This document shows, one piece after another, positions 45,556-54,376 of a stretch of 64,000 nucleotides of DNA. Source of the stretch: Acinetobacter nectaris CIP 110549 (GTDB taxonomy: Bacteria; Pseudomonadota; Gammaproteobacteria; Pseudomonadales; Moraxellaceae); NCBI RefSeq assembly GCF_000488215.1, contig NZ_KI530712.1, forward strand, positions 376,881 to 440,880, written 5' to 3'. Position numbers and translations under genes: made by a program. Every line of letters starts with the position of its first letter. The first letter of the stretch is position 1. The notes under the pieces were generated by a model. It was not told the DNA's origin. It worked only from the letters and a program-made list of their open reading frames with translations, and searched no databases.

Positions 45556-45782
45556 AGTGGCTGCGACTAAAGTCTAACAAAATAGAACTCTATATAAAAA
45601 TTACCCTATAAATAATTTAAGTTATTGTTTTTAATTGAAATTATACAATTAATTATTAACACAATCTATTTTCCCTTTTTTATTCATTTCTTTTTTGAAT
45701 AACGAACATTTCGACTTGTAATGGTTTTTTGAGTAAAATTCTCAATAAGTTATTTTAAGTTTTTAAAACATTAGGATTAATA

Positions 45783-47072
45783 ATGGATGTTCATCCTCAT
45801 ACACCAAGTAAAAAGCCTAAATTTTACCAAATATTGTATGTACAAGTAATTTTTGCGATTACACTCGGCATTTTATTGGGTCATTTCTACCCTGCACTTG
45901 GGGAAAGCTTTAAGCCTTTAGGTGATGCTTTTATCAATATTGTAAAAATGATTATTGCTCCTGTTATTTTCCTGACTGTTGTGACAGGAATTGCGGGCAT
46001 GAACAATATGGGCAGTGTTGGACGTGTTACAGGTAAAGCAATGCTTTACTTTGTGACCTTCTCTACGCTTGCTTTATTTATAGGTATGATTGTCGCCAAT
46101 GTAATTCAACCAGGTCATGGACTAAACATTGATCCATCTTCCTTACAAGGTGACAAAGTTGCTCAATATGTAGAAAAAGCACATGATTCTACAATTGTCG
46201 GCTTTTTAATGGGTATTATTCCAAAAACACTAATTAGCCCACTTGTTGGTGGTGATATTTTACAGGTTCTTGTTGTTGCTGTACTGTTTGGTATCGCACT
46301 TGCATCCACTAGCAAACAATCACAGTCGATTATTGACTTTCTAAATACGCTTACCGTACCAATTTTCAAGCTTGTTGGTATGCTAATGAAACTTGCACCA
46401 ATCGGCGCATTTGGTGCAATGGCATTTACAATTGGTAAATACGGCGTTGGTTCTATTGGTAATTTAGCATTGCTTATTGCTACCTTCTATATTACGTCTA
46501 TTTTATTTGTCGTTATTATTTTAGGTGCCGTTGCGAAATATAATGGTTTTTCTATTATTGACCTTGTTCGTTATATTAAAGATGAATTATGGTTAGTCCT
46601 TGGTACGAGTTCTTCTGAAGCAGCTTTACCAAACCTTATGAAAAAGATGGAAAAAGCAGGTTGTGAAAAATCTGTGGTTGGTCTTGTTATTCCTACAGGT
46701 TATTCATTCAACCTTGATGGTACAAATATCTACATGACTATGGCAGCGTTATTCATTGCTCAAGCATGTAATATCGATCTTACTATTGGTCAACAACTAA
46801 CATTATTATTTGTTGCAATGATTAGTTCTAAAGGTGCTGCTGGAGTCACTGGTGCAGGTTTCATTACGCTTGCTGCGACGTTATCTGTTGTTCCTGATGT
46901 ACCTGTTGCAGGCATGGCTTTAATTCTAGGTATAGACCGTTTTATGTCTGAATGCCGTGCAATTACCAATATTATTGGTAATGCTTGTGCAACGATTGTT
47001 GTTGCTCGTTGGGATAATGCCTTAGATAAAGAAACATGTGATCGCGTTTTAAAACAGCATCATGCTGACTAA
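45783..47072 (+). CDS. dctA: C4-dicarboxylate:H+/Na+ symporter DctA
   Basis: An inner-membrane DAACS-family carrier of 429 residues for succinate, fumarate and malate. [52 protein letters not shown], the [15 protein letters not shown] re-entrant loop and [20 protein letters not shown] match DctA closely rather than glutamate carriers. An intrinsic terminator follows. The fumarase gene lies 0.6 kb downstream on the other strand, a natural metabolic partner. Confidence 0.93.
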   Translation: MDVHPHTPSKKPKFYQILYVQVIFAITLGILLGHFYPALGESFKPLGDAFINIVKMIIAPVIFLTVVTGIAGMNNMGSVGRVTGKAMLYFVTFSTLALFIGMIVANVIQPGHGLNIDPSSLQGDKVAQYVEKAHDSTIVGFLMGIIPKTLISPLVGGDILQVLVVAVLFGIALASTSKQSQSIIDFLNTLTVPIFKLVGMLMKLAPIGAFGAMAFTIGKYGVGSIGNLALLIATFYITSILFVVIILGAVAKYNGFSIIDLVRYIKDELWLVLGTSSSEAALPNLMKKMEKAGCEKSVVGLVIPTGYSFNLDGTNIYMTMAALFIAQACNIDLTIGQQLTLLFVAMISSKGAAGVTGAGFITLAATLSVVPDVPVAGMALILGIDRFMSECRAITNIIGNACATIVVARWDNALDKETCDRVLKQHHAD

Positions 47073-47085
47073 TTGAAACCAAAAT

Positions 47086-47112
47086 AAAAAACCGCCTCAA
47101 CGGCGGTTTTTT
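47086..47112. terminator. Bidirectional terminator after dctA
   Basis: AAAAAACCGCC (47086-47096), loop TCAAC, GGCGGTTTTTT (47102-47112). It also ends the convergent gene at 47118. Confidence 0.94.
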
Positions 47113-47117
47113 ATTTC

Positions 47118-47609
47118 TTACAAAGTTGCATTTAACACTTTCTGAGATACATAGTTTTTCCATAAATTATGGAGTGTTGGTAGGTAAAACTTTTCACCAA
47201 TTTCAACTAAATCGCCATCAACCAATGCATGTAAACTTTGCAAAAATAAATAATCAAGTTCAACAGTTTTCAGTTGAGGATGCTTTTTGCTATATTCCTG
47301 ACGTTTTGCTTTTGCACTCTTAACCATTTTATCGGCATAAGCTTTATCTTTAAACTGTGCAAGTGCAGTTAAACGCAGTTCAACAACACCCCATCCACTT
47401 ACAAGTAGTTGAAAGATTTTAAAATCAGTTTGATTAGACTCCCATTGCATTTTTTCCAAGTCATTATCTTCAGGTAGTACAGGCAACAATAACTCCATTA
47501 CACTTGGGAAGATTTTTTTAAAATTTAATATAAATTTGACAGGATGATCACCAGGATAATCTTGAAATTGAACATGTTGTTTTTCATCTGTTAAATATAT
47601 ATCAAGCAT
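47118..47609 (-). CDS. Conserved-looking hypothetical protein
   Basis: A soluble protein of 163 residues with no signal peptide or membrane segment. It is mostly helical and charged, with a hydrophobic middle (MELLLPVLPEDNDLEKM, then FQLLVSGWGVVELRLTALAQF) and a basic helix (KMVKSAKAKRQEYSKKHPQ). I recognise no family or catalytic motif. It shares the dctA terminator and is 81 bases downstream of fumC on the same strand, so cotranscription with fumC is possible. Confidence 0.7.
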   Translation of the reverse strand: MLDIYLTDEKQHVQFQDYPGDHPVKFILNFKKIFPSVMELLLPVLPEDNDLEKMQWESNQTDFKIFQLLVSGWGVVELRLTALAQFKDKAYADKMVKSAKAKRQEYSKKHPQLKTVELDYLFLQSLHALVDGDLVEIGEKFYLPTLHNLWKNYVSQKVLNATL

Positions 47610-47690
47610 AAATTGATCATCAGCAATTAAGAATTGTCACTATTGTAAAACATAAGCAGGATGATTCAAAACTACTGATGACCTTAATGC

Positions 47691-49085
47691 TTATTTCACA
47701 TTCGGTGAAACCATGTTTTCAGGTCTAACAACTTGATCAAACTGTTCTTCCGTGACTAAATTCAATTCAACAGCAACTTGTTTAAGTGTTTTCCCCTCTT
47801 TATAAGCGGTCTTTGCAACTTTTGCTGCATTTTCATAACCAATAACAGGATTAAGTGCCGTAACAAGCATTAAAGAGTTATGTAAGAAATGCTCTATTTT
47901 ATCGTGATTCGGCTCTATACCCACAGCACAGTTATCATTAAAGCTATGGCATGCATCACCTAATAAACGAATTGATTGTAAAAGATTAAAAGCAATGACA
48001 GGCATAAATACATTAAGCTCAAAATTTCCCGATGCACCTGCAACATTAATGGTCGTGTCATTACCTAGTACTTGTGCCACAACCATAGTCATTGCCTCAC
48101 TCTGTGTAGGATTTACCTTACCAGGCATAATACTTGAACCAGGTTCATTCTCAGGGATACGAATTTCACCAAAACCACAGCGAGGGCCACTTGCCAACCA
48201 ACGAACATCATTAGCAATTTTATTTAAGCTCACGGCGAGAGTCTTTAATGCACCTGAAGCAAAAACAGCAGCATCTCTACCCGCAAGTGCTTCAAACTTA
48301 TTTGGTGCTGTCACAAATGGTAAGCCTGTAAGTTTGGCTAACTGTGCAGCAGATTGCTCTGCATAGTCAGGATGTGCATTTAGTCCTGTCCCTACAGCCG
48401 TACCACCCAATGGAAGCTCATATAACCCAAGTAAAGCCTGATCTAAACGAACAAGTGCGTGATCAAGTTGTGATACGTACCCACTAAACTCTTGTCCAAG
48501 GGTTAACGGCGTAGCATCTTGTAAATGTGTTCTACCAATCTTAACAATGTTATTAAATACTTCTGACTTCTTAGCCAGTGTATTTCTTAATGCTTTAACA
48601 GCAGGAATAAGCAGTTCATTAATATGCAAACTTGCCGCAACATGAATTGCAGTTGGAAAAGAGTCATTGGTAGACTGCGCACGATTTACATGGTCATTAG
48701 GATGAATTGGATTTTGTGAACCTAATGGGTTACCTAACTTCTGATTCGCAATATTGGCAATAACCTCATTGCAATTCATATTACTTTGAGTACCCGAACC
48801 TGTTTGCCAAACGACTAAAGGAAACTGCTCATCCCATTTTCCATCTATTACTTCTTCGGCAGCTCCTACAATATGCTCGGCAAGCTCTGATGGAATTTGG
48901 TTTAAAGATGCATTTGTAAGAGCTGCTGCTTTTTTTACAAGTCCCATACCACGAATCATTATTCTTGGGAGATGCTCTTGTCCTATCTTAAAGTTTTGTA
49001 AGCTTCTTTGAGTTTGTGCACCCCAAAGTGCTTGCTCAGGGACTTCTACATCACCCATCGTGTCATGTTCTATACGTACAGCCAT
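47691..49085 (-). CDS. fumC: Fumarate hydratase class II
   Basis: Iron-free fumarase of 464 residues in the TCA cycle, interconverting fumarate and malate in the cytosol. The superfamily signature [11 protein letters not shown] is present, as are the [34 protein letters not shown] and [16 protein letters not shown] blocks that build the active site. Length matches FumC. Class II fumarases lack the iron-sulfur cluster and are used under oxidative stress, which fits the nearby SOD in theme only. Confidence 0.96.
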   Translation of the reverse strand: MAVRIEHDTMGDVEVPEQALWGAQTQRSLQNFKIGQEHLPRIMIRGMGLVKKAAALTNASLNQIPSELAEHIVGAAEEVIDGKWDEQFPLVVWQTGSGTQSNMNCNEVIANIANQKLGNPLGSQNPIHPNDHVNRAQSTNDSFPTAIHVAASLHINELLIPAVKALRNTLAKKSEVFNNIVKIGRTHLQDATPLTLGQEFSGYVSQLDHALVRLDQALLGLYELPLGGTAVGTGLNAHPDYAEQSAAQLAKLTGLPFVTAPNKFEALAGRDAAVFASGALKTLAVSLNKIANDVRWLASGPRCGFGEIRIPENEPGSSIMPGKVNPTQSEAMTMVVAQVLGNDTTINVAGASGNFELNVFMPVIAFNLLQSIRLLGDACHSFNDNCAVGIEPNHDKIEHFLHNSLMLVTALNPVIGYENAAKVAKTAYKEGKTLKQVAVELNLVTEEQFDQVVRPENMVSPNVK

Positions 49086-49169
49086 TATTTTCTCACTATT
49101 TACTTATATCCATACAGTCATTTCATAATAATCAACAAATACCAGATAGTAAATAATAACTATTTACAT

Positions 49170-50183
49170 TTAACCCGTGTAAAATTTCCATTGATGCCGA
49201 ATCATTTCGTCTAAATTGTATTGAGTATGCCAATCTAAAATTGTTTTTGCTTTTTGAGAGTTTGCACCAAGCTGATCAATACCATTGTCAAAGTATAAAT
49301 TTAAATCGGGCTGATGAGAAATAATAGGAATTTTGGTTTGAATAATTTTTTCAGCGGTATGGATCAAATCTAAAATACTATGGGTCTGATCATGTGCAAT
49401 ATTTAACGTTTCCAATATATGATAGTCCATATTTAAGCTTAACCATTGTATAGATTGAGAAATAGCCTTACAAACATCTAATATATGTATAAAGCTACGT
49501 TCATCTGAATAATCATTTGTTGTACGATTTAAATATAAATCAATATGGCTTCTTTCATGCTTTGCCGTTTGTAGCATAAACCCAAAAATACTTTTAGGAA
49601 CTGTTGCAATAAACTCACCTAAAAAACCATCTTCAAAAGCACCTGCCACATTTGATACACGAAGTAACATCATCTTCCATTCAGCATCGGTCGCAACAAC
49701 ATCCCTTAAAATACGTTCCATCATCTGCTGCGATTTAATATATGGATTTATTGTTTCATAATTAAATGTAGTTTGTTCAAATAGGTTCAACTCTGATTGA
49801 CCATAGACCATTAAACTAGAAATACAAATTAACTTTCGAATACCCGCTCGTTGCATAGCACGAATTAAACTAATTAGAGAACTAAGGTTATTGTTATAAT
49901 ACTCTATAGGTTTTAGGTAAGATTCAGCAACAGACTTAAAACCTGCACAGTGCACAACCATTTCAATTGCATACTGTTCTATAAATTTATTTAATGCAGG
50001 TGTATTTCTCAAATCACCATCAAAAAATGGAATGTACCTTCCTGCCAAATACTGTAATCGCTCTAGCATATGTACATTACTATTTACTAAGTTATCGATT
50101 AGAACAACCTCTTTGCCTTGTTTGAGTAAATACAATGCAAGATGAGAACCTATAAAACCAAGACCACCAGTAATTAAAATCAT
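49170..50183 (-). CDS. GalE-like extended SDR lacking the catalytic lysine
   Basis: A protein of 337 residues like UDP-glucose 4-epimerase, with NAD site TGGLGFIGSHLALYLLKQG (residues 5-23), DGDLRN, HCAGFKSVAESYLKPIEYY and SSLMVYG. The catalytic Tyr148 is kept, but the YxxxK lysine is replaced by Gln152 (PYIKSQQMME; in GalE the motif reads Y-x-K-S-K). Loss of this lysine normally ruins NAD-dependent epimerisation, so the protein is either inactive, uses a neighbouring residue, or has another role. The start at 50183 has AAGGAG ten bases upstream; an open extension of 26 residues upstream is rejected. Confidence 0.8.
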   Translation of the reverse strand: MILITGGLGFIGSHLALYLLKQGKEVVLIDNLVNSNVHMLERLQYLAGRYIPFFDGDLRNTPALNKFIEQYAIEMVVHCAGFKSVAESYLKPIEYYNNNLSSLISLIRAMQRAGIRKLICISSLMVYGQSELNLFEQTTFNYETINPYIKSQQMMERILRDVVATDAEWKMMLLRVSNVAGAFEDGFLGEFIATVPKSIFGFMLQTAKHERSHIDLYLNRTTNDYSDERSFIHILDVCKAISQSIQWLSLNMDYHILETLNIAHDQTHSILDLIHTAEKIIQTKIPIISHQPDLNLYFDNGIDQLGANSQKAKTILDWHTQYNLDEMIRHQWKFYTG

Positions 50184-50349
50184 TCTTTGGATACTCCTTA
50201 TTATAATCAATGACTTATGATTATTTGGTGCTATAGTAAAAATAAGATAAAACTGACTCAAAAAAACCTAGTAGCTCATTCCAATATTGCATATTGTATG
50301 AGTGTATTTCAGTCATTTTAGTTATACTTTTAGTTATTAAAAATAAAAA

Positions 50350-50373
50350 AGGAAAAGCCTATCCGCTTTTCCT
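50350..50373 (-). terminator. Terminator after the CXC/CXXC orphan gene
   Basis: AGGAAAAGC (50350-50358) and GCTTTTCCT (50365-50373), with a long T run on the minus-strand product. Confidence 0.85.
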
Positions 50374-50393
50374 AGTATCACGGACAATACAAA

Positions 50394-50666
50394 TTAAGAT
50401 GGTAAATTTTTAATCATTAACGGCTTCAAACGCCACCGATTACCATATCGAATGTCTAAATTATGCTTAATACAATGTAAGCATTGCTTAAAGGTTTCTT
50501 TGGTAAAAACGGTTACATTCTGTCCAGTAGTCATGCACATACAAATATCGTGCGGATCAAATTCTTTTGTATCTATAGATACAAAGCTTCTTTTAGTTAT
50601 ATTGTGACCTAAATCACTTAAATTATTAACTAAGACTACTTGAACAATAAACTTATTACTATTCAT
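50394..50666 (-). CDS. Small cysteine-motif protein of unknown function
   Basis: A soluble protein of 90 residues with no signal peptide. It has a CxC (Cys42, Cys44) and a CxxC (Cys62, Cys65, with His68 close by), a spacing that could bind zinc or form a redox pair. The C-terminal third is basic (RYGNRWRLKPLMIK). I recognise no family. It has its own terminator and lies between the GalE-like gene and the secreted pair; codon use is AT-rich like its neighbours. Confidence 0.65.
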   Translation of the reverse strand: MNSNKFIVQVVLVNNLSDLGHNITKRSFVSIDTKEFDPHDICMCMTTGQNVTVFTKETFKQCLHCIKHNLDIRYGNRWRLKPLMIKNLPS

Positions 50667-50768
50667 TTGATATCTTCTTTATTATTTTATTGTTTAAATA
50701 TTAGTTAACAATATATAGCATGATTCACTTAATTTTTAAATAATTATTAGCTTTGTCATCGCAATAAA

Positions 50769-50791
50769 AAACCACCCTTAAAGAGTGGTTT
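50769..50791 (-). terminator. Terminator of the secreted pair
   Basis: AAACCAC (50769-50775) and GTGGTTT (50785-50791), nine-base loop, T run on the minus-strand product, 14 bases after the stop at 50805. Confidence 0.8.
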
Positions 50792-50804
50792 CTAAATACA
50801 TATA

Positions 50805-51413
50805 CTACTTATATACATGATATGTTGCGTAGGTTCGTATAGCAGCATTAGTTGACCAACTTGTTGCTATGCGATTGGGATCCCAATTATACATACTCGT
50901 TCTATCTGGACGAATGCTTGGTGCCCATTTGCTTTCACCATTACATCTTCCACCATCATTTACCCAAGCGCCTTTATATACACCTTTCATCCAACGGCGT
51001 GTTACTACTTGAATTGGCTGTGCTGAATAACCTGGATTTAAAGTAATATTCCATCCAAATGTTGTTGTAACGCTCTGATTATGACTATAACTGCCATTAA
51101 TACTAGCAGGCATATATTTTCCAATTACAGGAATTTTATCAAAATTTAAAGTGCCTCCAACAGCCCAACTATAACCTGTAGTTTGAGCTTGGCTCCATTG
51201 ATACTGACAATTCTGCGTACCTGTAGATGGACACTGAAATGACTGTCCTCGCCAAATCCAATCATCCCAAGTATTTCGTGCCTGCTGCTGTATAATTCTT
51301 TGTGAACCGTCATCAATCAATAATGGTTCATTATTTGGATACTTACATTCATCGGCAAAAATATGAGTAGATGTTAATGCAAGAATGGATAATATAATAT
51401 GCTTAATCTTCAT
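50805..51413 (-). CDS. Secreted Trp/Ser/Thr-rich beta protein, second gene of a secreted pair
   Basis: An exported protein of 202 residues with a Sec signal peptide (cleavage after IFA, residue 20) and four cysteines in the mature part (Cys23, 61, 69, 147), enough for two disulfides. The mature chain is rich in Trp, Tyr, Ser, Thr and Asn with alternating polar and non-polar residues (TTGYSWAVGGTLNF, INGSYSHNQSVTTTFGWNI), then LNPGYSAQPIQVVTRRWMKG and a GAW. This looks like an all-beta fold of the kind found in aerolysin-type or ETX/MTX2 pore-forming proteins, but I cannot assign a family. The first gene of the pair ends 14 bases upstream. Confidence 0.72.
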   Translation of the reverse strand: MKIKHIILSILALTSTHIFADECKYPNNEPLLIDDGSQRIIQQQARNTWDDWIWRGQSFQCPSTGTQNCQYQWSQAQTTGYSWAVGGTLNFDKIPVIGKYMPASINGSYSHNQSVTTTFGWNITLNPGYSAQPIQVVTRRWMKGVYKGAWVNDGGRCNGESKWAPSIRPDRTSMYNWDPNRIATSWSTNAAIRTYATYHVYK

Positions 51414-51427
51414 TGTGATATCCCCTC

Positions 51428-51931
51428 TTATAAACCAAATACATCATCTACTGTATTAGATACATGTGCACTACCATCACTCATACTTGCTTTAGAGTCA
51501 GAATATACACTTGAGGAAACAGGCGTCACATCATAACCACCTGCACTACCACTACTTTTCTTAATCATAATGGCTTCTGAATTTACCGAAAACCCTGCAA
51601 TTTTCTGTGCCACAGCCTGAGCAGTTCCCATTCCTGCTTTAGCATCAATAATAATGGTAACACCTTGTTCTAGATAATTTTTAATTTGTGAAACTTGATA
51701 GCTAGATAATGAGTTACTACTATCTACAATAATTGTGTTATACCCTTGAGAACTTGTTTTAAAAACTTGACTCAGTTTATTAAATACAAACCCTGATTTT
51801 CCATTGACAGGATAAATCACTTTTTGTTCAGGTTTCCCATCATAATCAATCAAATCATCAGCAAAAGTCGCTGTACTTCCCAAAGCAAGTGTTGAGGCTA
51901 AAATTAAAGCCAATTTATTAATTTTAAACAA
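51428..51931 (-). CDS. Secreted alpha/beta protein, first gene of a secreted pair
   Basis: An exported protein of 167 residues with a Sec signal peptide (cleavage near residue 24 before DDLIDY). The mature part alternates strands and helices: YNTIIVDSSNSLSSYQVSQI, GVTIIIDAKAGMGTAQAVAQ and a GGYDVTPV strand, then a Ser-rich tail ending in DDVFGL. It has no cysteine. The layout recalls small alpha/beta chaperone-like pro-domains seen with bacterial cytolysins, but this is only an impression. Fourteen bases separate it from the second gene, so the two are cotranscribed and possibly act together. Confidence 0.72.
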   Translation of the reverse strand: MFKINKLALILASTLALGSTATFADDLIDYDGKPEQKVIYPVNGKSGFVFNKLSQVFKTSSQGYNTIIVDSSNSLSSYQVSQIKNYLEQGVTIIIDAKAGMGTAQAVAQKIAGFSVNSEAIMIKKSSGSAGGYDVTPVSSSVYSDSKASMSDGSAHVSNTVDDVFGL

Positions 51932-52450
51932 TTAAAAATCCCCATATTTATCAAGTTAGATAAAAGTTTTATCTAAATTTGATAATATGTTTTTTTCCTA
52001 AAAAAAAATTAGCTAGAATCTCCACAAATATTAAAGAAATCTTAATTTCCACCATACTTGTAGCATAATTATTTTTATATTTCTAAATGTAAAAAGAGCA
52101 TAAAAGAACAAATAATAGTCAAAAAATATCTTATTTATTAACTATAAAAAATCAAGTTGAGATAACCAAAAAATATCTATAAATTATTAAAATATTATTA
52201 AATTAACTTTTAAATACTTTATATTTCAACTATTTTTACTTGGCAAAATATGTCAAATTAATTTTAATTGCACCATTTTTAATCAAAAATACTTATAGTT
52301 TTTTTAAATAACTTACAACTTCTTTCACATACATAAAGTTTTTGTAAATTTGTCCTATGCCCATACACGTTTCATTTATTGATTATAATTGTATACTTAT
52401 ATTTTTACTGATGTGCCTAATGCACAAGTCTGACAAATGGCTAACTATTT
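51932..52450. other. AT-rich intergenic region with no gene seen
   Basis: A 519-base divergent gap between the secreted pair and tusD. It is made largely of A and T runs, with no coding frame above noise and no strong hairpin. It presumably carries both promoters; I could not pick convincing -35/-10 pairs from the many AT-rich matches. Confidence 0.6.
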
Positions 52451-52819
52451 ATGAGTACACTCATTTTAATGACCTCTTCACCTTCTTCAATAATTGCATG
52501 GCATGCATTAGGGCTTGCACAAGCTTTAAAAAAAGAAGATGCACCTTTTAGCGTATTTTTTTATCAAGATTCTGTATATGTTGCGAATGCATTAACTTGG
52601 CTTCCAGATGATCAACGCAATCTCACACACGAATGGCAGAAACTCAATATTCGTCTTCCTGTGTGTGTTAGTGCAGCACTCAATAGAGGAATTACAGATC
52701 AAGATAATGCAATACGCCATCAGCTTACACAGTCCAATCTTGCAGAGTCATTTGAACTTGTTGGGCTTGGAGAGTTGGCAGGTGCAATTGAATCGAGTGA
52801 TCGTGTAATACAATTCTGA
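52451..52819 (+). CDS. tusD: Sulfurtransferase TusD (DsrE family)
   Basis: A cytosolic sulfur-relay subunit of 122 residues. In the TusBCD complex it accepts persulfide sulfur from TusA on a catalytic cysteine and passes it to TusE for 2-thiouridine modification of tRNA wobble bases. The cysteine is Cys72 in RLPVCVSAALNRG, as in TusD/DsrE, and the N-terminal MTSSPSSIIAWHALGLAQAL fits the family. First gene of tusDCBE; 21 bases to tusC. Confidence 0.92.
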   Translation: MSTLILMTSSPSSIIAWHALGLAQALKKEDAPFSVFFYQDSVYVANALTWLPDDQRNLTHEWQKLNIRLPVCVSAALNRGITDQDNAIRHQLTQSNLAESFELVGLGELAGAIESSDRVIQF

Positions 52820-52840
52820 TAAAGTTTAAAAGATACTTAT

Positions 52841-53191
52841 ATGAAGACAATACTAATTATTTTAACGCAAGCGAACATCACTCAATTGCAAACCAATGAG
52901 AGTTTATCTGTTGCTATGGTCTTAGCTACTTTTGGTAGTAATATAACTATTGTATTCAAAGATGCAGCACTTTCCCTACTACAAGATGAATTACATTTTA
53001 ATAAGCAAGAGTATGCTTTTAAATTTGGATCAAACATGAGAGAAAGTTTTGAATTCTATGACATAGACCCTATCTACGTCCAAGAAAAAGACAAAAATGA
53101 CCCATTCGTTCAACAGACATCACAAAATGTAGAATATATCGAACTCACTTCAGAGTTCCTGAAAAAATTTAACCATGTCTTATATTGGTAA
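52841..53191 (+). CDS. tusC: Sulfur relay subunit TusC (DsrF family)
   Basis: A 116-residue subunit of the TusBCD heterohexamer in the DsrEF fold. It opens with TILIILTQANITQLQTNES and contains the MVLATFGSNITIVFKDAALSLL block typical of TusC. Sequence is divergent and it has no cysteine, as expected for a structural subunit. The order between tusD and tusB secures the call. Confidence 0.85.
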   Translation: MKTILIILTQANITQLQTNESLSVAMVLATFGSNITIVFKDAALSLLQDELHFNKQEYAFKFGSNMRESFEFYDIDPIYVQEKDKNDPFVQQTSQNVEYIELTSEFLKKFNHVLYW

Positions 53192-53196
53192 TCTAT

Positions 53197-53481
53197 ATGG
53201 AAAATCAAATTTATTTAATACAAAGTGATTATCTAAAAACTCAGATACACTTATCTTCTTTATCTCAAATTGCAGATAAAACTGATCCTATTATTCTTAT
53301 GGGAGAGGCAGCTTTACACTATAATTCATCTTCACTTCACATATTTGAAAATGTATATGTTCTTCAAGCAGATAAACTCCTTGTAAATATGGAAATGTTA
53401 CCTTCAAACTTAAAATTTATTGATTACCAGCAATTTGCTAAAATAATATTACAAAGCAAACACTGTATACGTTTAAATTAG
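53197..53481 (+). CDS. tusB: Sulfur relay subunit TusB (DsrH family)
   Basis: A 94-residue subunit of TusBCD. The start is the ATG at 53197, five bases after the tusC stop; a TTG four codons earlier overlaps tusC. It has the DsrH-type layout (IYLIQSDYLKTQIHL, DPIILMGEAALHY, VYVLQADKLLVNM) and a single Cys near the C-terminus (KHCIRLN). Weak similarity is normal for TusB; gene order gives the assignment. Confidence 0.82.
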   Translation: MENQIYLIQSDYLKTQIHLSSLSQIADKTDPIILMGEAALHYNSSSLHIFENVYVLQADKLLVNMEMLPSNLKFIDYQQFAKIILQSKHCIRLN

Positions 53482-53489
53482 AGAAAATT

Positions 53490-53801
53490 ATGCATTTAGA
53501 ACTCGATCAAGATGGTCACTTGATCAACTACACCGATTGGAATGAGACTATTGCACAAGAGTTGGCAAATGGTTTAGATATTCAACTGAGCGATTGGCAT
53601 TTTAAAGTATTAAACGGCGTGCGTGCATTTCATCAACAATTTGGATATTCACCCGCAACTCGACCTTTAATTAAATTTTTAATTAAAACTGTAGATAGTG
53701 ACATTACCAATATTCAACTTCAACAAGCATTCAATACAGGTTTAGTCGCACGCCAACTGAGTCGAATTGCTGGTGTACCTAAACCTGCAAACTGCCTTTA
53801 G
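53490..53801 (+). CDS. tusE: Sulfurtransferase TusE (DsrC family)
   Basis: A 103-residue carrier that takes sulfur from TusD and hands it to MnmA on tRNA. It has the family core (LDQDGHLINYTDWNETIAQE, FHQQFGYSPATRPLIKFL) and the C-terminal arm GVPKPANCL with the conserved penultimate Cys102. Last gene of tusDCBE, eight bases after tusB. tusA and mnmA are not in the window. Confidence 0.93.
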   Translation: MHLELDQDGHLINYTDWNETIAQELANGLDIQLSDWHFKVLNGVRAFHQQFGYSPATRPLIKFLIKTVDSDITNIQLQQAFNTGLVARQLSRIAGVPKPANCL

Positions 53802-53802
53802 T

Positions 53803-54288
53803 TTAAGGAAGAATACGTTTTAAATTGGCAAAACAATGATCGCCATCGGCAGACGTACAAAACTGAATACTATTTTGGTCTTTCCAATGTATATAGTATT
53901 GAGAAACATCTGAGTTCAGCTCAGTTCTATGTCCCGAGCAATCTGATTGATTATTATCAAATTTCATTTGAATCGCTAATGCGCCTGATTTTATATCATT
54001 ATCAGGCGATGGTTGGTATTCATATACCCCCGTTGCCCATTCAGCAGCACTATTAATAACAAGCTGATTTGCCGTTTTAAAGTTATAAAACTCCGTACAT
54101 TTTTTATTGTTTGGAACTTCCATTCCCCATAGCCCATAAATAACAGGACGAGTGACTATGGTTATATCATCTGCTGTATTCGCATTATTCACAGATGAAG
54201 GGTTATTTTTGACTATTGGGGCTGGATTTGCAGCAAAAATGATTGTCGAGCTTATAAGCAATAGACTTGCTGTGAATAATTGCTTCAT
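53803..54288 (-). CDS. Secreted hypothetical protein with four cysteines
   Basis: An exported protein of 161 residues with a signal peptide (cleavage after FAA, about residue 20) and an Asn-rich linker. The mature domain contains four cysteines (KKCTEFYNF, SDCSGH, QFCTSADGDHC) and a WGMEVPNN...ATGVYEYQPS region of mixed strands. I recognise no family. It converges on tusE with one base between stops and no terminator, and is followed upstream by 88 bases before the M20 gene. Confidence 0.65.
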   Translation of the reverse strand: MKQLFTASLLLISSTIIFAANPAPIVKNNPSSVNNANTADDITIVTRPVIYGLWGMEVPNNKKCTEFYNFKTANQLVINSAAEWATGVYEYQPSPDNDIKSGALAIQMKFDNNQSDCSGHRTELNSDVSQYYIHWKDQNSIQFCTSADGDHCFANLKRILP

Positions 54289-54376
54289 ATGCGCCTTTTA
54301 TTAAGTATTTATAAAACTCCGTTTAAGTTAACACAAAAACATAAAAATCCAACGAATTAGACAGTACCTTTTTGTT

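Noticed and set aside
49008..49214. Plus-strand open frame across the fumC start region
   Set aside because: It is antisense to fumC and the intergenic spacer, with low-complexity Tyr/Ile/His-rich sequence.
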